Of a stretch of 64,000 nucleotides of DNA, positions 31,079 to 39,963 are shown one piece after another (position 1 is the stretch's first letter; the number at the start of each line of letters is the position of its first letter). This stretch comes from Demequina salsinemoris. Its GTDB lineage: Bacteria > Actinomycetota > Actinomycetes > Actinomycetales > Demequinaceae. The position numbers and the translations under genes were made by a program. The stretch spans positions 62,001 to 126,000 of the forward strand of contig NZ_BBQZ01000006.1 in assembly GCF_000974805.1 (NCBI RefSeq), written 5' to 3'. The notes beneath the pieces were generated by a model that saw only the letters and a list, made by a program, of their open reading frames with translations, was not told where the DNA came from and did not search any database.

Positions 31079-31593
31079 GCGGTCTTCTCCTTCGGTCTGC
31101 GGCACAGACTACGCCAGAAGTTCAACGATGCGGGGGGAGCGGGGGCGGCACGGCGCGGAGCGTCATGAAGGCCGGGTGGGGAGGAATGACAAGAAAGGTG
31201 AAGTAGTGGTCATAGGCGTCGTGGAATCTGGGGAAATCTGTGATTCACGCTGGTAATCACAAGATCTCAGATGTGGAGGATTCGTGGACGCGGTTGCGGA
31301 TGATCCCGATGTCGCGGTGGAGATGAATCACAGACTCACAGAGGAATTCGTGTCGTTCACAGATCGTCCCCAGGTAGCTCTTCCTGCCATTCACAGCAAC
31401 TCACAGGATTTTCCCCAGGTGTGCATGGCGCACCGATGTGTGATATCTGAAGCACCATTCCTTGTCATGTCATCGACGATGCCGACGATGATGGGGAGGA
31501 CGATGCGACACAGGTGACCGATGTACGCACGGCCACGCTCGAGAGCTCGGTGGGCCTGGAATGTCTGCGCCGAGGCGCGGGTCGTGGCTGAGG
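31079..31593. other. Probable oriC (dnaA-dnaN intergenic region)
   Basis: 515 bp without a gene, less GC-rich than its surroundings, in the standard actinobacterial oriC position. It holds at least seven 9-mers ending in TCACA: TGAATCACA (31247-31239 minus; 31324-31332), GTAATCACA (31253-31261), AGACTCACA (31332-31340), TCGTTCACA (31353-31361), CCATTCACA (31387-31395) and CAACTCACA (31397-31405), plus TTTTCCCCAGG. These are degenerate relatives of the DnaA box TTATNCACA. No perfect TTGTCCACA box was found here. A GGACGATGC motif is at 31498-31506. Confidence 0.75.
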
Positions 31594-33003
31594 TCAGTCG
31601 CGCGTCTGCTGCTTGACGCGCGCGTGGATCTCGTTGACCTGGTTGTACATCTGGCGCCGTTGCGCGATCTGATCCTCGACCTTCTTGACCGAGTACATGA
31701 CCGTGGTGTGGTCCTTGCCCCCGAAGTGCTCGCCGATCTTCGGCAGCGACAGGTCGGTGAGCTCGCGGCACAGGTACATCGCGATCTGACGCGCTGTCAC
31801 GAACACTCGCGAACGCGAGGTCCCGGTGAGCTCGTCCATCGTGATGCCGAAGTAGTCGGCCGTCGTGCCGATGATCGAGGACGCGGTGATCTCCGAGTCG
31901 TTGTCGCTGATGAGGTCCTTGAGGACCACCTGCGCGAGCGACAGATCCACGTTCTGCTTGTTGAGCGCAGCGAAGGCGGTGACACGGATGAGCGCGCCCT
32001 CGAGCTCGCGGATGTTGCTCGTGATGTTGGAGGCGATGTACTCGAGCACGTCACCCGGCGCGGCGACGTCGTCCGCCTGGGCCTTCTTGCGAAGGATCGC
32101 GATGCGGGTCTCGAGGTCCGGCGGCTGCACGTCCGTCATGAGCCCCCACTCGAAGCGGGTCCTCATGCGCTCCTCGATCCCGTCAAGGTGTCGCGGGCTC
32201 ACATCCGAGGTGATCACGACGTGCTTGCCTGCGTTGTGCAGGGCGTTGAACGTGTGGAAGAACTCCTCGAGCGTCTGCTCCTTGCCCTGCAGGAACTGGA
32301 TGTCATCGATGAGCAGCACGTCTACCTCACGGTAGGTGCGCTTGAACGTCAGGGACCGGTCGTCGCGGATCGAGTTGATGAAGTCGTTGGTGAACTCCTC
32401 CGAGTTCACGTACCTGACGCGGGTCTGTGCCTTGATCTGCCTCGTGTAATGGCCGATCGCGTGGAGCAGGTGAGTCTTGCCCAGTCCTGAGCCGCCGTAG
32501 ATGAAGAGCGGGTTGTACGTCTTGCCAGGCGACTCCGCGACGGCGAGCGCGGCCGCGTGCGCGAACCTGTTCGACGATCCGATGACGAACGTGTCGAACG
32601 TGTAGCGAGGGTTGAGGTGAGGGTCGGGTACCGACTCGACGACCGTCGCGGACGGAGCCGGCCGGGTCACCGGTCGGGGTTCCGGCACGACGTCAGCGGC
32701 CGGCTCGGGGACATCGATATCCGAGGGCGTGACCGACGCATCCACGGTGACCGCGATGCGGACCTCTCGACCGAGCACCTGCGACAGCGACGAGGTCACG
32801 TCCCCGCGCATCGTCGATTCGATGAAGGTCTTGGTGAAGTCCTCGGCGACGGCCAGGAACACGTTGTCCTCGACCACGGCGAGGGGCTTGACCAGGCGGA
32901 GGAAGGACCGCTGCTGGGTCCCGATGCCGTGATGGTGGACCAGGTTGTCCAGCGCTTGGCGCCACACGTCCTCGATGTCCGTGGCACCTGCCAGCTCGCT
33001 CAC
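31594..33003 (-). CDS. dnaA: Chromosomal replication initiator DnaA
   Basis: 469 residues from a GTG. Domain I (residues 1-90) binds partners; domain II is Pro/Val-rich and short. Domain III has Walker [16 protein letters not shown] and Walker [13 protein letters not shown]. Domain IV carries the DNA-binding signature ([20 protein letters not shown]). The sequence ends [14 protein letters not shown]. Divergent from rpmH, as is standard. Confidence 0.98.
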   Translation of the reverse strand: MSELAGATDIEDVWRQALDNLVHHHGIGTQQRSFLRLVKPLAVVEDNVFLAVAEDFTKTFIESTMRGDVTSSLSQVLGREVRIAVTVDASVTPSDIDVPEPAADVVPEPRPVTRPAPSATVVESVPDPHLNPRYTFDTFVIGSSNRFAHAAALAVAESPGKTYNPLFIYGGSGLGKTHLLHAIGHYTRQIKAQTRVRYVNSEEFTNDFINSIRDDRSLTFKRTYREVDVLLIDDIQFLQGKEQTLEEFFHTFNALHNAGKHVVITSDVSPRHLDGIEERMRTRFEWGLMTDVQPPDLETRIAILRKKAQADDVAAPGDVLEYIASNITSNIRELEGALIRVTAFAALNKQNVDLSLAQVVLKDLISDNDSEITASSIIGTTADYFGITMDELTGTSRSRVFVTARQIAMYLCRELTDLSLPKIGEHFGGKDHTTVMYSVKKVEDQIAQRRQMYNQVNEIHARVKQQTRD

Positions 33004-33022
33004 CTGGGCCCCTTATCGCTTG

Positions 33023-33043
33023 TCATCCACAGAGTTGTGCACA
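33023..33043. promoter_or_regulatory. DnaA boxes upstream of dnaA
   Basis: TCATCCACA (33023-33031) and TTGTGCACA (33035-33043) each match a DnaA consensus (TTATCCACA or TTGTCCACA) at 8 of 9 bases, 20-40 nt before the dnaA start. Likely autoregulatory sites in the 238-bp dnaA-rpmH gap, which holds no gene. Confidence 0.65.
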
Positions 33044-33241
33044 GGGCGTTGAGACTACGTCATGTGGTCGTTACTTGAGAAGCGGCGTGTCGCTCCCACG
33101 TGATCCGTACGCGATGATGGAGCCTAGTCGTTTCGGGTGTCGCGCGCCGTGCGACTCGCGTGATTTGACCGTGCCCGCGCGAGCGCGTAACGTTGGTGCG
33201 CTGATGTGACCTCGTCCCCCATAGTCTTTTGGAGCATTACC

Positions 33242-33379
33242 GTGAGCAAGCGGACCTTCCAGCCGAACAACCGTAAGCGCGCCAAGACGCACGGCTTCCG
33301 CCTGCGTATGCGCACCCGTGCGGGCCGATCGATCCTCGCGTCGCGTCGCCGCAAGGGCCGTGGCAAGCTCTCGGCCTAA
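33242..33379 (+). CDS. rpmH: 50S ribosomal protein L34
   Basis: 45 residues from [22 protein letters not shown], then [20 protein letters not shown] and RGKLSA. This is the full, typical bL34 sequence. TTTTGGAG precedes the start by a few nt. First gene of the rpmH-rnpA-yidD-yidC-jag-rsmG series. Confidence 0.98.
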   Translation: MSKRTFQPNNRKRAKTHGFRLRMRTRAGRSILASRRRKGRGKLSA

Positions 33380-33724
33380 GTGCTGAAGGCCGACTCCCGG
33401 CTCCGGGCATCGGCGGACTTCCGGTCCGCCATGCGCCGCGGCTCGAGGAGCGGCCGCAAGACCATGGTGGTCTACGTGGAGCGAACCGGCGATGCCTCGA
33501 GCATGGCCGGTTTCGCCGTTTCTAAGGCGGTGGGCGTCGCAGTGGTGCGCAACCGGGTCAAGAGACGCCTCCGCGCGATCACCGCGGACCTGCTTCCCAC
33601 CGTTCCTCCTGGTACACGCCTGGTTGTGAGGGCTCTTCCGGCATCCGCCGACGCATCCTTCGAGACTCTTCGTCGCGATCTTCGAGATGGGACGGCCTCC
33701 GCGCTGCGGAAGGCCTCGCTATGA
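33380..33724 (+). CDS. rnpA: Ribonuclease P protein component
   Basis: 114 residues. The GTG start follows the rpmH stop codon with no gap. The RNR signature is present (VVRNRVKRRLRAI), with FAVSKAVGVAVV before it. Binds the RNase P RNA and helps process tRNA 5' ends. Overlaps yidD by 4 nt. Confidence 0.97.
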   Translation: MLKADSRLRASADFRSAMRRGSRSGRKTMVVYVERTGDASSMAGFAVSKAVGVAVVRNRVKRRLRAITADLLPTVPPGTRLVVRALPASADASFETLRRDLRDGTASALRKASL

Positions 33725-34053
33725 CCCTCGCACGGGTGGGCGCCGGCATCGTCGCCATCCCGCGTCTGCTTCTCATGGGCCTGGTGAGGATCTACCAGCT
33801 CGTCGTCTCGCCCCTGCTCGGACCGCGCTGCAAGTACTACCCCTCGTGCTCCCACTACGGACTCGAGGCCTTGCGCCGCCACGGCGCGATCAAGGGCACC
33901 GCGCTCGCCACCTGGAGAGTGCTGCGGTGCAACCCCTGGAGCTATGGCGGAGTCGATGACGTGCCCCAGATAGGCGAGCCGTTGTTCCGCAAGCGAGACC
34001 GTTCCTCATCGGGTGCACCCGTAGAGGCTGTACCCTCGACGCCAGTCGACTGA
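33721..34053 (+). CDS. yidD: Membrane protein insertion efficiency factor YidD
   Basis: 110 residues. Core signature YQLVVSPLLGPRCKYYPSCS followed by HYGLEALRRHGAIKG and RCNPWSYGGVDDVP. An amphipathic peripheral protein that assists YidC/Sec insertion. ATGA overlap with rnpA; about 25 extra C-terminal residues are non-conserved. Confidence 0.96.
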   Translation: MTLARVGAGIVAIPRLLLMGLVRIYQLVVSPLLGPRCKYYPSCSHYGLEALRRHGAIKGTALATWRVLRCNPWSYGGVDDVPQIGEPLFRKRDRSSSGAPVEAVPSTPVD

Positions 34054-34072
34054 TACGAATAGGCACACCTTC

Positions 34073-35038
34073 ATGGAAATGGATTTCCTCTCCACGATCC
34101 TCTACCCACTTGAGTGGTTGGTCGCCAATGTCATGGTGATCTGGCATTGGATCCTGTCCGACGTGTTCCAGATGCACCCGGACTCGGGTTTCACCTGGGC
34201 CTTCTCGATCGTGGGTCTCGTGGTGACGATCCGCGTCGCGCTGATCCCGCTCTTCGTCAAGCAGATCAACGCCTCCCGTGCCATGCAGGTGATCGCGCCG
34301 GAGCTGCGAGCGGTGCAGGACAAGTACAAGGGGAAGAAGGACCAGGCGTCCCGCGAGGCCATGAGCCGCGAGACGATGGAGCTCTACGCCAAGCACAAGA
34401 CGAATCCCTTCGCGTCGTGCCTGCCGATCCTGATCCAGATGCCGATCTTCTTCGCGCTGTTCCGCGTGCTCAACTACTGGCTTGAGGGGGACCGCGGCGA
34501 GATCGGTCTGCTCACCCAGAACCTCATCGACTCCGCGCAGAATGCGACGCTGTTCGGCGCGCAGCTCAACGAGACGTTCCTGAGCGACGGTTCCAGCGTG
34601 GAGGCGAAGATCCTCTCGGGTGTCCTGATCGTCATGATGGTCGCGACGACGTTCCTCACGCAGCGCCAGCTGACCCAGAAGAACATGCCCGCCTCGGCCC
34701 TCGAGGGACCGATGGCGCAGCAGCAGAAGATCCTGCTGTACGTCCTTCCCTTCATCTTCGTGCTGTCCGGTCCGAACTTCCCGGTCGGTGTCCTCATCTA
34801 CTGGACCACGACGAACCTGTGGACCATGGGCCAGCAGTTCTACGTGATCCGCAGGAACCCGACCCCGGGCTCCGAGGCGCATCGCATCATGCTCGAGCGC
34901 CAGGCCGAGAAGGCGAAGCGCAAGGGCATCACCCTCGAGGGAGAGGGCGTCGACGTCACGGATGCAGTGGACGAGTCCGCCGAGCGCCAGAGCGGTCAGC
35001 GCCAGCAGCCCAAGCGCAAGAACCGCAAGAAGCGCTGA
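34073..35038 (+). CDS. yidC: Membrane protein insertase YidC (Oxa1 family)
   Basis: 321 residues. Starts MEMDFLSTILYPLEWLV. Contains the core helices and the cytoplasmic hairpin (QVIAPELRAVQDKYKGKKDQ), then FASCLPILIQMPIFFALFRV and NFPVGVLIYWTTTNLWTMGQ. The basic tail (QPKRKNRKKR) binds ribosomes. The conserved hydrophilic-groove Arg is likely in VVTIRVALIPLF. 19 nt after yidD. Confidence 0.97.
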   Translation: MEMDFLSTILYPLEWLVANVMVIWHWILSDVFQMHPDSGFTWAFSIVGLVVTIRVALIPLFVKQINASRAMQVIAPELRAVQDKYKGKKDQASREAMSRETMELYAKHKTNPFASCLPILIQMPIFFALFRVLNYWLEGDRGEIGLLTQNLIDSAQNATLFGAQLNETFLSDGSSVEAKILSGVLIVMMVATTFLTQRQLTQKNMPASALEGPMAQQQKILLYVLPFIFVLSGPNFPVGVLIYWTTTNLWTMGQQFYVIRRNPTPGSEAHRIMLERQAEKAKRKGITLEGEGVDVTDAVDESAERQSGQRQQPKRKNRKKR

Positions 35039-35084
35039 CAAGACCATCGGGACGCGTCACGCGTCCCCACGAGAAACGGCAGGA

Positions 35085-35576
35085 ATGATGACTGACGCGA
35101 AGGACACGGCTCACCTCGAAGCAGAGGGCGACGCCGCCGCCGACTTCCTTGAGGAGCTCCTAGACATCCTCGACATGGACGGCGACATCGATATCTCCGT
35201 CGAGGCCGGCCGCGCCAAGGTCGCGGTCATCGCCGAGGGACCGAGCCAGGATCTCAAGCGACTGGTAGGCCCGGACGGTGAGGTGCTCGATGCGCTTCAG
35301 GATCTCGCTCGACTGGCGGTGCAGGCCGACACCGGTGAGATCAGCCGACTCATGCTCGACATCGCGGACTTCCGTGCGGGCCGTCGCGAGCGTCTCGCGG
35401 AGCAGGCTCGCGAGGCCGTCGCGAAGGTGCGCGAGTCCGGCGCTCGCGTGGCCCTGCCCGCGATGAACGCCTTCGAGCGCAAGGTCGTCCACGACGTCGT
35501 GCTCGAGGCTGGGCTGGGCTCGGAGTCGGAGGGCGAGGACCCCAACCGCTACGTGGTGGTGCTTCCCGCCTCCTGA
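35085..35576 (+). CDS. jag: RNA-binding protein Jag/KhpB (KH-R3H)
   Basis: 163 residues; a second ATG directly follows (35088), so the exact start is uncertain. A KH domain (residues 40-90: ISVEAGRAKVAVI, RLVGPDGEVLDALQDLARL) precedes an R3H domain (ERLAEQAREAVAKV, MNAFERKVVHDVV). Single-stranded-RNA binding protein linked to cell-wall control in other Gram-positives. The Jag N-terminal domain is absent, as usual in actinobacteria. Confidence 0.93.
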   Translation: MMTDAKDTAHLEAEGDAAADFLEELLDILDMDGDIDISVEAGRAKVAVIAEGPSQDLKRLVGPDGEVLDALQDLARLAVQADTGEISRLMLDIADFRAGRRERLAEQAREAVAKVRESGARVALPAMNAFERKVVHDVVLEAGLGSESEGEDPNRYVVVLPAS

Positions 35577-35590
35577 TCTTCGGCACTATC

Positions 35591-35629
35591 GCGCGCCGCC
35601 TCGCCCCGCAGGGGACCGGGGCGGCGCGC
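35591..35629 (+). terminator. Hairpin after jag
   Basis: GCGCGCCGC (35591-35599) pairs with GCGGCGCGC (35621-35629); inner CCCC/GGGG pairs extend it. It lies between jag and rsmG, immediately before a parS site. Confidence 0.65.
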
Positions 35630-35632
35630 TAG

Positions 35633-35648
35633 TGTTTCACGTGAAACC
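35633..35648. other. parS site 1
   Basis: TGTTTCACGTGAAACC matches the bacterial parS consensus TGTTTCACGTGAAACA at 15 of 16 bases. ParB-CTP clamps load here for segregation and SMC recruitment. Located in the rsmG leader. Confidence 0.95.
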
Positions 35649-35659
35649 AAGGGAGACAG

Positions 35660-36343
35660 ATGAGTGATGTGACCGAGCCGTTGACGGCCGACGAGGCTCC
35701 CCGAGGTCTTCAGGATGATCCCCTCGAAGGCACGGAGGCGATCGAGGCGTACTTCGGGGAGCAGTACCCGAGGGTTCGCGCCTTCGCGGAGCTGCTGGCC
35801 GATCAAGGCGTCCTTCGTGGACTGATCGGCCCGCGTGAGCTCGAGCGTGTGTGGGAGCGTCACATCCTCAACTCCGCCGCGGTGGTACCTTTCCTCGGCG
35901 ACGGTGTCCTCGTTGACGTGGGTTCGGGGGCCGGGCTTCCCGGCATGGTCGTCGCGGCGATGCAGCCCGAGCGCCGCGTGGTGCTGGTGGAGCCCATGGA
36001 GCGGCGCGTGCAATGGCTGCTCGAGGCGTCCCGTGCAGCCGGGATCGACAACGTCACTATGGTGAGGGGCAGGGCGGAGGAGGTCGCCGAGAGCGTCGAG
36101 GCCGACATCATCACGGCGAGGGCTGTAGCGAGCATCGACAAGCTCGTGAAGTGGTGCATGCCGCTGCTCAGCGCCACGGGCGAGATGGTCCTGCTCAAGG
36201 GACGCTCCGCGCAGGACGAGCTCGACCGCGCGAAGTACGTGCTGCGGAAGAACCGACTTGCCGGCGAAGTCCTCGAGGCCCCGACGCTCGACAGTCTCGA
36301 GCCGACCCGCGTCGTCAGGCTGACGCGCCAGGCCTCGCGTTGA
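35660..36343 (+). CDS. rsmG: 16S rRNA (guanine527-N7)-methyltransferase RsmG
   Basis: 227 residues. Rossmann methyltransferase with the SAM motif VDVGSGAGLPGMVVA, the acidic VLVEPMERRVQWL strand-loop, and ERHILNSAAVVPFL near the N-terminus. TARAVASIDKLVKWCMPLL is the conserved substrate-side segment. Methylates G527 of 16S rRNA; loss gives low-level streptomycin resistance in other species. Standard position before parA. Confidence 0.95.
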   Translation: MSDVTEPLTADEAPRGLQDDPLEGTEAIEAYFGEQYPRVRAFAELLADQGVLRGLIGPRELERVWERHILNSAAVVPFLGDGVLVDVGSGAGLPGMVVAAMQPERRVVLVEPMERRVQWLLEASRAAGIDNVTMVRGRAEEVAESVEADIITARAVASIDKLVKWCMPLLSATGEMVLLKGRSAQDELDRAKYVLRKNRLAGEVLEAPTLDSLEPTRVVRLTRQASR

Positions 36344-36817
36344 TGGACCTCCGCTGCGGATCCCACCGCGCACCGAGACGCTCGCCCGGACATGACATGC
36401 TGCGGTGTGAGGCATGTACGCGCGGGGTTGCGCGTCTCACCGCGACGTCGACGAGATCGACAGATCTTTCACATCGGCGGAGGACCCGAGAAGTTCTCCA
36501 CATCATCTGTCCACAGGACTTCGTGCGGGGATTGGTCTCGGCGCGCGAAGTTGTCCACAGGAACGGCGCATCCGCAGGGATGAAGGCGTGCTTCCACGCG
36601 GGTAGTCTGGCGGCTCCGGGGTATCGCCTCTCGGTTGTTTCACGTGAAACGACGCGTCGAGCATTCGCCCCGGACATGAACGCAGAGAGCGACGCCGGAC
36701 CGTACCGCGGGTCGGAATGGAAGCCCCGACGAGGCGGCGCGCAGGCAGGGGAGATCACGTGACGGACGCTCGCGACAGAGGCTCGTACAGCGGGGCCTCG
36801 AAAGAAGGAGCGGGACG
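36344..36817. other. rsmG-parA gap with a second cluster of DnaA boxes
   Basis: 474 bp without a convincing gene. TTCTCCACA (36494-36502), CTGTCCACA (36507-36515) and TTGTCCACA (36551-36559) lie in the same direction within 66 bp; the last is a perfect consensus box and the other two match at 8 of 9. A parS site follows at 36636. The stretch may titrate DnaA, regulate parAB, or form part of a bipartite origin. The remainder shows no clear structure. Confidence 0.7.
36636..36651. other. parS site 2
   Basis: TGTTTCACGTGAAACG, 15 of 16 bases of the parS consensus, in the gap before parA. Confidence 0.95.
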
Positions 36818-37837
36818 ATGACTGGCGCTCACGAAGACGATGCGGTCTCGCTGCCCACCTGGTTCGCACGACAGGCTCCTGATGTTTCACGTGAAACGAC
36901 GGACTCCGCGGACTCCGACGAAGGCTTCGCGCCTGGCGACGACAGTCCCGTCGGCCGGGAGCTGTGGGAGACGGAGCAGCTCCGCCGCCGACTCGAGGAC
37001 TCCGAGTTTCCGCGCCCGCCGCGCACGCGAGTGATCACGGTGTCGAACCAGAAGGGCGGGGTGGGCAAGACCACGACCTCGGTGAACCTCGCTGCGGCAC
37101 TCGCGTCTCGAGGCGCCAACGTGCTGGTGATCGACGCCGACCCCCAGGGCAACGCGTCGACGGCCCTCGGAGTGGAGCACCGCTCGGGCACTCCGTCCAT
37201 CTATGAGGTGCTGCTCGAGGAGACACCGCTCGCGCGTGTCGTCCAGCAGTGCCCCGACATCCCGACGCTGTGGTGCGTCCCCGCGACGATCGACCTCGCG
37301 GGCGCTGACATCGAGCTGGTCTCCATGGTTCGCAGGGAGTTCCGTCTTCACGATGCGGTCAACGAGCTGCTCGCCGGACCAGGCAAGGATCTCGATTACG
37401 TCATCGTCGACTGCCCGCCGAGCCTCGGCCTGCTGACGCTCAACTCGATGGTGGTCGCCGGTGAGGTGCTCATCCCGATTCAGTGCGAGTACTACGCCCT
37501 CGAGGGACTGACCCAGCTGATGAAGACCGTGGAGATGGTGAAGAAGCACCTCAACCCGGCCATCCACGTCTCGACGATCGTCTTGACGATGTTCGATGCG
37601 CGCACCAATCTCGCGCGCGAGGTCGCAGCGGAGGTGCGGGGTCACTTCCCCGACCAGACTCTCGAGCAGACCGTGCCGCGCTCGGTGCGCGTGTCCGAGG
37701 CTCCGAGCTTCGGGCAGACCGTGATGACGTACGACCCCACCTCGTCGGGAGCGGTGGCCTATCTCGCCATCGCCCGCGAGATCGCCGCGCGCGGCGCGAC
37801 TGGAACGGCTGTGGCCGAGACCGGAGGACAGCAGTGA
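36818..37837 (+). CDS. parA: Chromosome partitioning ATPase ParA (Soj)
   Basis: 339 residues. An N-terminal extension of about 70 residues precedes the deviant Walker A (NQKGGVGKTTTSVNLAAAL) with the signature lysines; further motifs are IDADPQGNASTALG, VIVDCPPSLGLLTLN and the DNA-binding basic region near the C-terminus. ParA binds DNA non-specifically and moves ParB-parS complexes. A parS site lies inside its coding region (36883). It overlaps parB by 4 nt (GTGA). Confidence 0.96.
   Translation: MTGAHEDDAVSLPTWFARQAPDVSRETTDSADSDEGFAPGDDSPVGRELWETEQLRRRLEDSEFPRPPRTRVITVSNQKGGVGKTTTSVNLAAALASRGANVLVIDADPQGNASTALGVEHRSGTPSIYEVLLEETPLARVVQQCPDIPTLWCVPATIDLAGADIELVSMVRREFRLHDAVNELLAGPGKDLDYVIVDCPPSLGLLTLNSMVVAGEVLIPIQCEYYALEGLTQLMKTVEMVKKHLNPAIHVSTIVLTMFDARTNLAREVAAEVRGHFPDQTLEQTVPRSVRVSEAPSFGQTVMTYDPTSSGAVAYLAIAREIAARGATGTAVAETGGQQ
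36883..36898. other. parS site 3, inside the parA coding region
   Basis: TGTTTCACGTGAAACG, 15 of 16 bases of the consensus, encoded in the ParA N-terminal extension, where it reads VSRE in frame. Third site within 1.3 kb. Confidence 0.93.
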
Positions 37838-38868
37838 GCAAGCCCAAGCGTGGTCTCGGACGAGGGCTCGGGGCCCTGATCCCCACCGAGGAGACGAGCA
37901 CTCCGCCCGCGGAGCGTCCGTCGGACGTCTTCTTCGCCGGCACAGGAGACATCCCCGTGGTTCAGGCCGACAAGGCGATCGCCGAGATCGACGCGGGGCT
38001 CGCGGACGACGGGCTCCTTCCCGTTCCGGGCGCCCGCTTCGCTCACATCGACCCGAGCAGCGTGGTTCCGAACCCGCGCCAGCCCCGCGCCGTCTTCGAC
38101 GAGGACGCCATGGCCGAGCTGGTCGGCTCCATCAAGGAGCTCGGTGTCCTCCAGCCGATCGTCGTGCGGCCCAACCCCGCGGGTGAGGGCTATGAGCTCA
38201 TCATGGGCGAGCGGCGACTGCGCGCCTCCAAGGAGGCCGGGCTCGAGGCCGTTCCGGCGATCATCAGATCCACGGACGACGTCGACCTGCTCCGCGACGC
38301 GCTCGTGGAGAACCTCCACCGCAGCCAGCTCAACCCTCTCGAGGAGGCCGCGGCGTATCAGCAGCTCCTCGACGACTTCGGCATCACGCACGACCAGCTC
38401 GCGACCAAGATCAGCAGGTCGCGGCCGCAGATCTCCAACACGCTTCGGCTCCTGCGTCTGCCCCCGCTCGTCCAGCGCCGCGTCGCCGCGGGCGTGCTCA
38501 GCGCGGGACACGCGCGTGCGCTGCTCGGTCTCGATGACCCCGCAGCGATGGAGCACCTCGCGCAGCGCATCGTCGCCGAGGGCCTCTCCGTGCGAGCGAC
38601 GGAGGAGATCGTCACGCTCGGCGTCGATGCTCCGACACCGACCAAGCGCGGAGGCGTGCGTGCGGGCGGACGCACCGAGGCGCTCGACAATCTCGCCTCA
38701 CGCCTGGGAGACAGGCTCGACACCCGCGTGAAGGTCCAGCTGGGCCGCACACGCGGGAAGGTGACGATCGACTTCGCCACGGTGGACGATCTCAACCGCA
38801 TTATCGCGATCCTCGACCCCGCGGACCCGGGCGTGATGGGTACGAGCCCGGACGCGGCTCAGAAGTAG
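37834..38868 (+). CDS. parB: Chromosome partitioning protein ParB
   Basis: 344 residues from a GTG overlapping the parA stop. The N-terminal ParA-stimulating peptide (KRGLGRGLGALIP) is followed by the CTP-binding domain with ERRLRASKEAGL and LVENLHRSQLNPLEEA, then a helix-turn-helix for parS (LATKISRSRPQISNTLRLLRL) and GHARALLGL. The C-terminal dimerisation domain ends in RIIAILDPAD. DNA-clamp CTPase acting on the three sites nearby. Confidence 0.97.
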   Translation: MSKPKRGLGRGLGALIPTEETSTPPAERPSDVFFAGTGDIPVVQADKAIAEIDAGLADDGLLPVPGARFAHIDPSSVVPNPRQPRAVFDEDAMAELVGSIKELGVLQPIVVRPNPAGEGYELIMGERRLRASKEAGLEAVPAIIRSTDDVDLLRDALVENLHRSQLNPLEEAAAYQQLLDDFGITHDQLATKISRSRPQISNTLRLLRLPPLVQRRVAAGVLSAGHARALLGLDDPAAMEHLAQRIVAEGLSVRATEEIVTLGVDAPTPTKRGGVRAGGRTEALDNLASRLGDRLDTRVKVQLGRTRGKVTIDFATVDDLNRIIAILDPADPGVMGTSPDAAQK

Positions 38869-38912
38869 GGTCTGACTCAGCAGCAGGGCCCAGCCGGGCA
38901 GAAGCACCCGAT

Positions 38913-38963
38913 CGCACGAGAGGCGACGCACCCCGAGATCAGGGGAGCGCCGCCTCTCGTGCG
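38913..38963. terminator. Hairpin between convergent parB and ddl
   Basis: CGCACGAGAGGCG (38913-38925) pairs perfectly with CGCCTCTCGTGCG (38951-38963). Serves the two convergent genes. Confidence 0.8.
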
Positions 38964-38970
38964 TTAGGGG

Positions 38971-39912
38971 TCAGACGCCGCGGGCAGCCGCAGACGCGAT
39001 GATCGCGTAGTAGAGGTCCTGGAGGGGGACACCGGCAGCGCCGATGGCCTGCGGCATGAGCGAGGTCTCGGTCATGCCGGGAGAGATGTTGATGTCGAGC
39101 ACCTGAGCGTTGCCCTCACGGTCGAGGATGAGGTCCACGCGCGACAGGTCCCTGAGGTCCATGGTGCGGTGGACCTTCACCGCTGTCTCCTGGGCGACGG
39201 CCGCCTGCTCATCCGTGAGCCGCGCGGGCGCGAAGTACTCGATGCGTCCGGGGTTGTAGCGCGCGTCGTAGTCGTAGCTGCCATCGGCAGGCGACACCTC
39301 GACCGCAGGGAGGGCGCGCGCCTCCTCGCCCGTGCCGATGACGCTCATCGCGAGCTCGATGCCCTCGACGAATTGCTCGATGAGCGCCATGTCTCCGTAA
39401 GCGAAGCAGTGGACCATCGCTCGAGCAAGATCATCCCTGGTATTCACGATGGAGAGGCCGAGTGCTGAGCCTCCGCGTACGGGCTTCACTACCAGCGGGA
39501 AGCCGAGCCGGGACGCGATCGCGTCGAGCATCTGCTCGGCTCCGACCTCGCGGAAGAGCGACTGCGGCATCGTCACCGCGTCCGGGGTCCCGATGCCGTG
39601 CCGGGTGAGCACGGCCTTGGCGACGGACTTGTTCCACGCGACGCGAGCCGACTGCGAGGTCGTCCCGACGTACGGGACGCCGAGCACCTCGAGCAGCGCC
39701 TGGAGGGAGCCGTCCTCGCCCGAGGCGCCGTGGAGGAGGGGCCACACCACGTCGACGGAACCGTCGGTGAGCGCCGGGATGAGGTCGTTGTCGACGTCGT
39801 GCAGCGTGACCTCGACGCCGGCGTCACGCAGCTCCTCCTGCACGCGCCGCCCTGAGCGGATGGAGACATCCCGCTCGTGGCTCAGTCCGCCGGCCAGGAT
39901 CATCGCGTGCAT
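38971..39912 (-). CDS. ddl: D-alanine--D-alanine ligase family protein
   Basis: 313 residues. ATP-grasp enzyme with GGLSHERDVSIRSGRRV at the N-terminus, PLLHGASGEDGSLQALLE, LVVKPVRGGSALGLSIV, and the metal-binding C-terminus VDLILDREG ... VLDINISPGMTETSLMPQA. Makes D-Ala-D-Ala for peptidoglycan precursors. Second-copy Ddl-like genes are often found in this parB-aminotransferase context in Micrococcales, so another ddl may exist elsewhere. 51 nt downstream of the aminotransferase. Confidence 0.85.
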   Translation of the reverse strand: MHAMILAGGLSHERDVSIRSGRRVQEELRDAGVEVTLHDVDNDLIPALTDGSVDVVWPLLHGASGEDGSLQALLEVLGVPYVGTTSQSARVAWNKSVAKAVLTRHGIGTPDAVTMPQSLFREVGAEQMLDAIASRLGFPLVVKPVRGGSALGLSIVNTRDDLARAMVHCFAYGDMALIEQFVEGIELAMSVIGTGEEARALPAVEVSPADGSYDYDARYNPGRIEYFAPARLTDEQAAVAQETAVKVHRTMDLRDLSRVDLILDREGNAQVLDINISPGMTETSLMPQAIGAAGVPLQDLYYAIIASAAARGV

Positions 39913-39963
39913 GGGGTGGTGTCCTCTCTAGCGGGCTGAGACGTCGAATCGGGTGGGAACGGG

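Noticed and set aside
31410..31593. Small ORFs in the dnaA-dnaN gap
   Set aside because: No ribosome site or conserved residues, and the region is better explained as origin DNA.
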